Of a stretch of DNA of 6,848 bases, positions 5,387-6,848 are shown one piece after another. The DNA comes from FEN-1297 sp964618785 (GTDB lineage: Bacteria > Bacteroidota > Ignavibacteria > Ignavibacteriales > Ignavibacteriaceae), in the NCBI GenBank assembly GCA_964618785.1, contig CAZUCY010000170.1, positions 1 through 6,848 on the forward strand. The letters run 5' to 3'. Each line of letters starts with the position of its first letter. The stretch's first letter is position 1. The notes under the pieces were generated by a model. The model was not told where the DNA came from, did not search any database, and saw only the letters and a list, made by a program, of their open reading frames with translations. The position numbers and the translations under genes are program-made.

Positions 5387-6848
5387 TTTTTAATACCGGA
5401 ATTTTAATTTCAAATTTACTTCCTTTACCCGGCTTGCTCCAAACATTTATTGAACCCTGGTGCAGCTCTATTATTTCTTTGGCTATAGTTAAACCCAAAC
5501 CTACGCTGCCGGGCTTGCTGCCGCTTACCTGAACAAATTTATCGAAAATTTTATCAATAAACTCAGGACTTATCCCTTGTCCTGTATCCGAAACTGAAAT
5601 TACAAGGTTTAATTCTTCCGCAATTGCATTTATTAAAATCTCTCCCCCCTTTTCGGTAAATTTAATTGAATTCCCTATAAAGTTGCTTATAGCCCTGTGG
5701 AGATAATCATAATCGGCAGAAATCATTGGTAAGTCTTCGTTGCCGAAATATTCAAGCCTCACATTCTTTTCCTTGCACTGAAGCGAGAAGGATTTTATAC
5801 ATTCTTTCAGCAGCAAGTTGATGTCTACAGGTTTAAAATCAAGACTTATTCCGCCGGATTCTATCCTTGAAAGTTCCAGTATCTCTTTCACTAACCTGTT
5901 TAAGCGTTCATAATCGGACTTCATAGAATTAATAAGCTCAAGCTGCTTTTCGGAAAGCTTGCCTACAATGCCGTCGCCTAATATTCCCACTGCCATACCA
6001 ATGGACGTAAGCGGAGTTTTAAGCTCATGTGATATTTTTGCTACGAATTCGGATTTCAGCCTGTCAAGTTCTTCATACTTGGTTATATCGCTGAAAACAA
6101 TTAATGCAGTGTTGCCGGAAGACATAGATTCTGCAATATCGTCTTCGGGAAGATAAATAAGTGAATATTTTAAGTTGAAGTACCTGACATTCCCATCGGA
6201 ATCTATGAACCGGTATGTAGTTTCCTGGTGATCTTTTGAACCTCTTGAAATAAATGATCTGATATTTTCACATATTTTATCTTCCCTTATAATTTCCTTT
6301 AGTAAGGAATTTTCACTTTTCGGCATTCCGAATTCCGAAGCGAACGCTTTATTAGCAAGCGTAATATGCAGATCGCCGTCAACCATTAAAACAGGATCGT
6401 TTATGCTTTCAACTATAATTTCAGACTTCCTTTTTTCATAAAGTATCTTATTTATATTAAGCTTTTCGTACCGCTTTAACCTGCCCACCATGCTGTTGAA
6501 TTCATCCGCCAGAATACCTATCTCGTCGGAATCGCCGGTTTGAATTTTCTGATCAAAATTGCCCGCGGAAATATGTTTAACCGAACGCGTTAATTCCTTA
6601 ACCGGTTTAACTATGAATTCCGAGAATTTAGTGCTGAATACAAGTGTTAAGGCTGTCCCGAAAATTGCAAGGAACAGCATTGTAAATGCGGCAATTCTTG
6701 TTATTGATTGTATATTTTCTTCCGCCCTTTGTATAAAATTATGATTTGTTTCAAACAACTGATATAATTTATTTTTTACCGTGTTCGATAAGTTTATTGA
6801 TTTTGTATACTCATCTTCATGTTCAAATTTGTTTTGATAATTCAGAGG
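5379..6848 (-). CDS. Membrane sensor histidine kinase, HAMP-PAS-HisKA-HATPase (5' end outside the window)
   Basis: The reading frame stays open to the right edge, so the gene is 5'-partial; 489 residues plus the stop are visible. A TTG at 6758 could be taken as a start, but 30 further sense codons precede it. Numbering from that TTG: the end of a helical, charged periplasmic region (1-20), a membrane helix (about 22-42), HAMP (about 43-98, DEIGILADEFNSM), PAS (about 112-226), HisKA with SHELKTPLTSIGMAVGIL and the phosphoacceptor His244 (bases 6027-6029), and an ATPase domain with N box (Asn359, Asn363), G1 DTGQGIS (391-397), F box IFDKF (404-408) and G2 GLGL (420-423). All catalytic motifs are intact. 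The layout is that of KinB/NtrY-like kinases. It overlaps the response regulator by 8 bp and should phosphorylate its Asp54. The signal sensed cannot be read from this fragment. Confidence 0.94.
   Translation of the reverse strand, partial: PLNYQNKFEHEDEYTKSINLSNTVKNKLYQLFETNHNFIQRAEENIQSITRIAAFTMLFLAIFGTALTLVFSTKFSEFIVKPVKELTRSVKHISAGNFDQKIQTGDSDEIGILADEFNSMVGRLKRYEKLNINKILYEKRKSEIIVESINDPVLMVDGDLHITLANKAFASEFGMPKSENSLLKEIIREDKICENIRSFISRGSKDHQETTYRFIDSDGNVRYFNLKYSLIYLPEDDIAESMSSGNTALIVFSDITKYEELDRLKSEFVAKISHELKTPLTSIGMAVGILGDGIVGKLSEKQLELINSMKSDYERLNRLVKEILELSRIESGGISLDFKPVDINLLLKECIKSFSLQCKEKNVRLEYFGNEDLPMISADYDYLHRAISNFIGNSIKFTEKGGEILINAIAEELNLVISVSDTGQGISPEFIDKIFDKFVQVSGSKPGSVGLGLTIAKEIIELHQGSINVWSKPGKGSKFEIKIPVLKNG

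Noticed and set aside
5959..6744. Plus-strand open frames of about 61-65 codons opposite the histidine kinase
   Set aside because: They are shadows of the conserved kinase reading frame with no features of their own.

Overview
The window is AT-rich and every gene I can support lies on the minus strand, so genes run from the right edge to the left edge. The organism is most likely a member of the Bacteroidota/Ignavibacteriota/Chlorobiota group. The main reason is the gene order exbB-exbD-exbD-tonB followed by a PstS-like lipoprotein, which I recall as characteristic of that group. Several genes have clear Shine-Dalgarno sequences (AAGGAG, AGAGGA, GAGG), which is unusual for classical Bacteroidia and leans towards an Ignavibacteria-like lineage. 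This placement is an inference.

The right half (about 4058-6848) holds a two-component system. A membrane histidine kinase (TM-HAMP-PAS-HisKA-HATPase, its 5' end outside the window) overlaps by 8 bp an NtrC-type response regulator (REC-AAA+-Fis HTH) of the kind that activates sigma-54 RNA polymerase.

The 252-bp gap at 3806-4057 is the most interesting part. It carries two near-identical palindromes (ATTTCA-N3-TGAAAT), 53 bp apart centre to centre. Downstream of them, just before exbB, is a good but imperfect sigma-54 (-24/-12) promoter. The palindromes fall at about -156 and -103 from the predicted start of transcription, where enhancer sites for an NtrC-type activator would be expected. The simplest model is that the kinase/regulator pair next door switches on the TonB operon.

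The left half (1-3805) is that operon: exbB, two exbD paralogues and tonB, spaced by 12-14 nt, most with ribosome-binding sites touching or overlapping the previous stop codon. A 131-bp gap with a strong stem-loop follows. Then come a 64-residue two-helix membrane protein, a PstS-like lipoprotein one nucleotide after it, and the first 14 codons of another exported protein. ExbB/ExbD/TonB would carry proton-motive-force energy to the outer membrane. The roles of the small protein and of the PstS-like lipoprotein in this process are unknown.

No RNA genes, mobile elements, CRISPR arrays or plus-strand genes were found.
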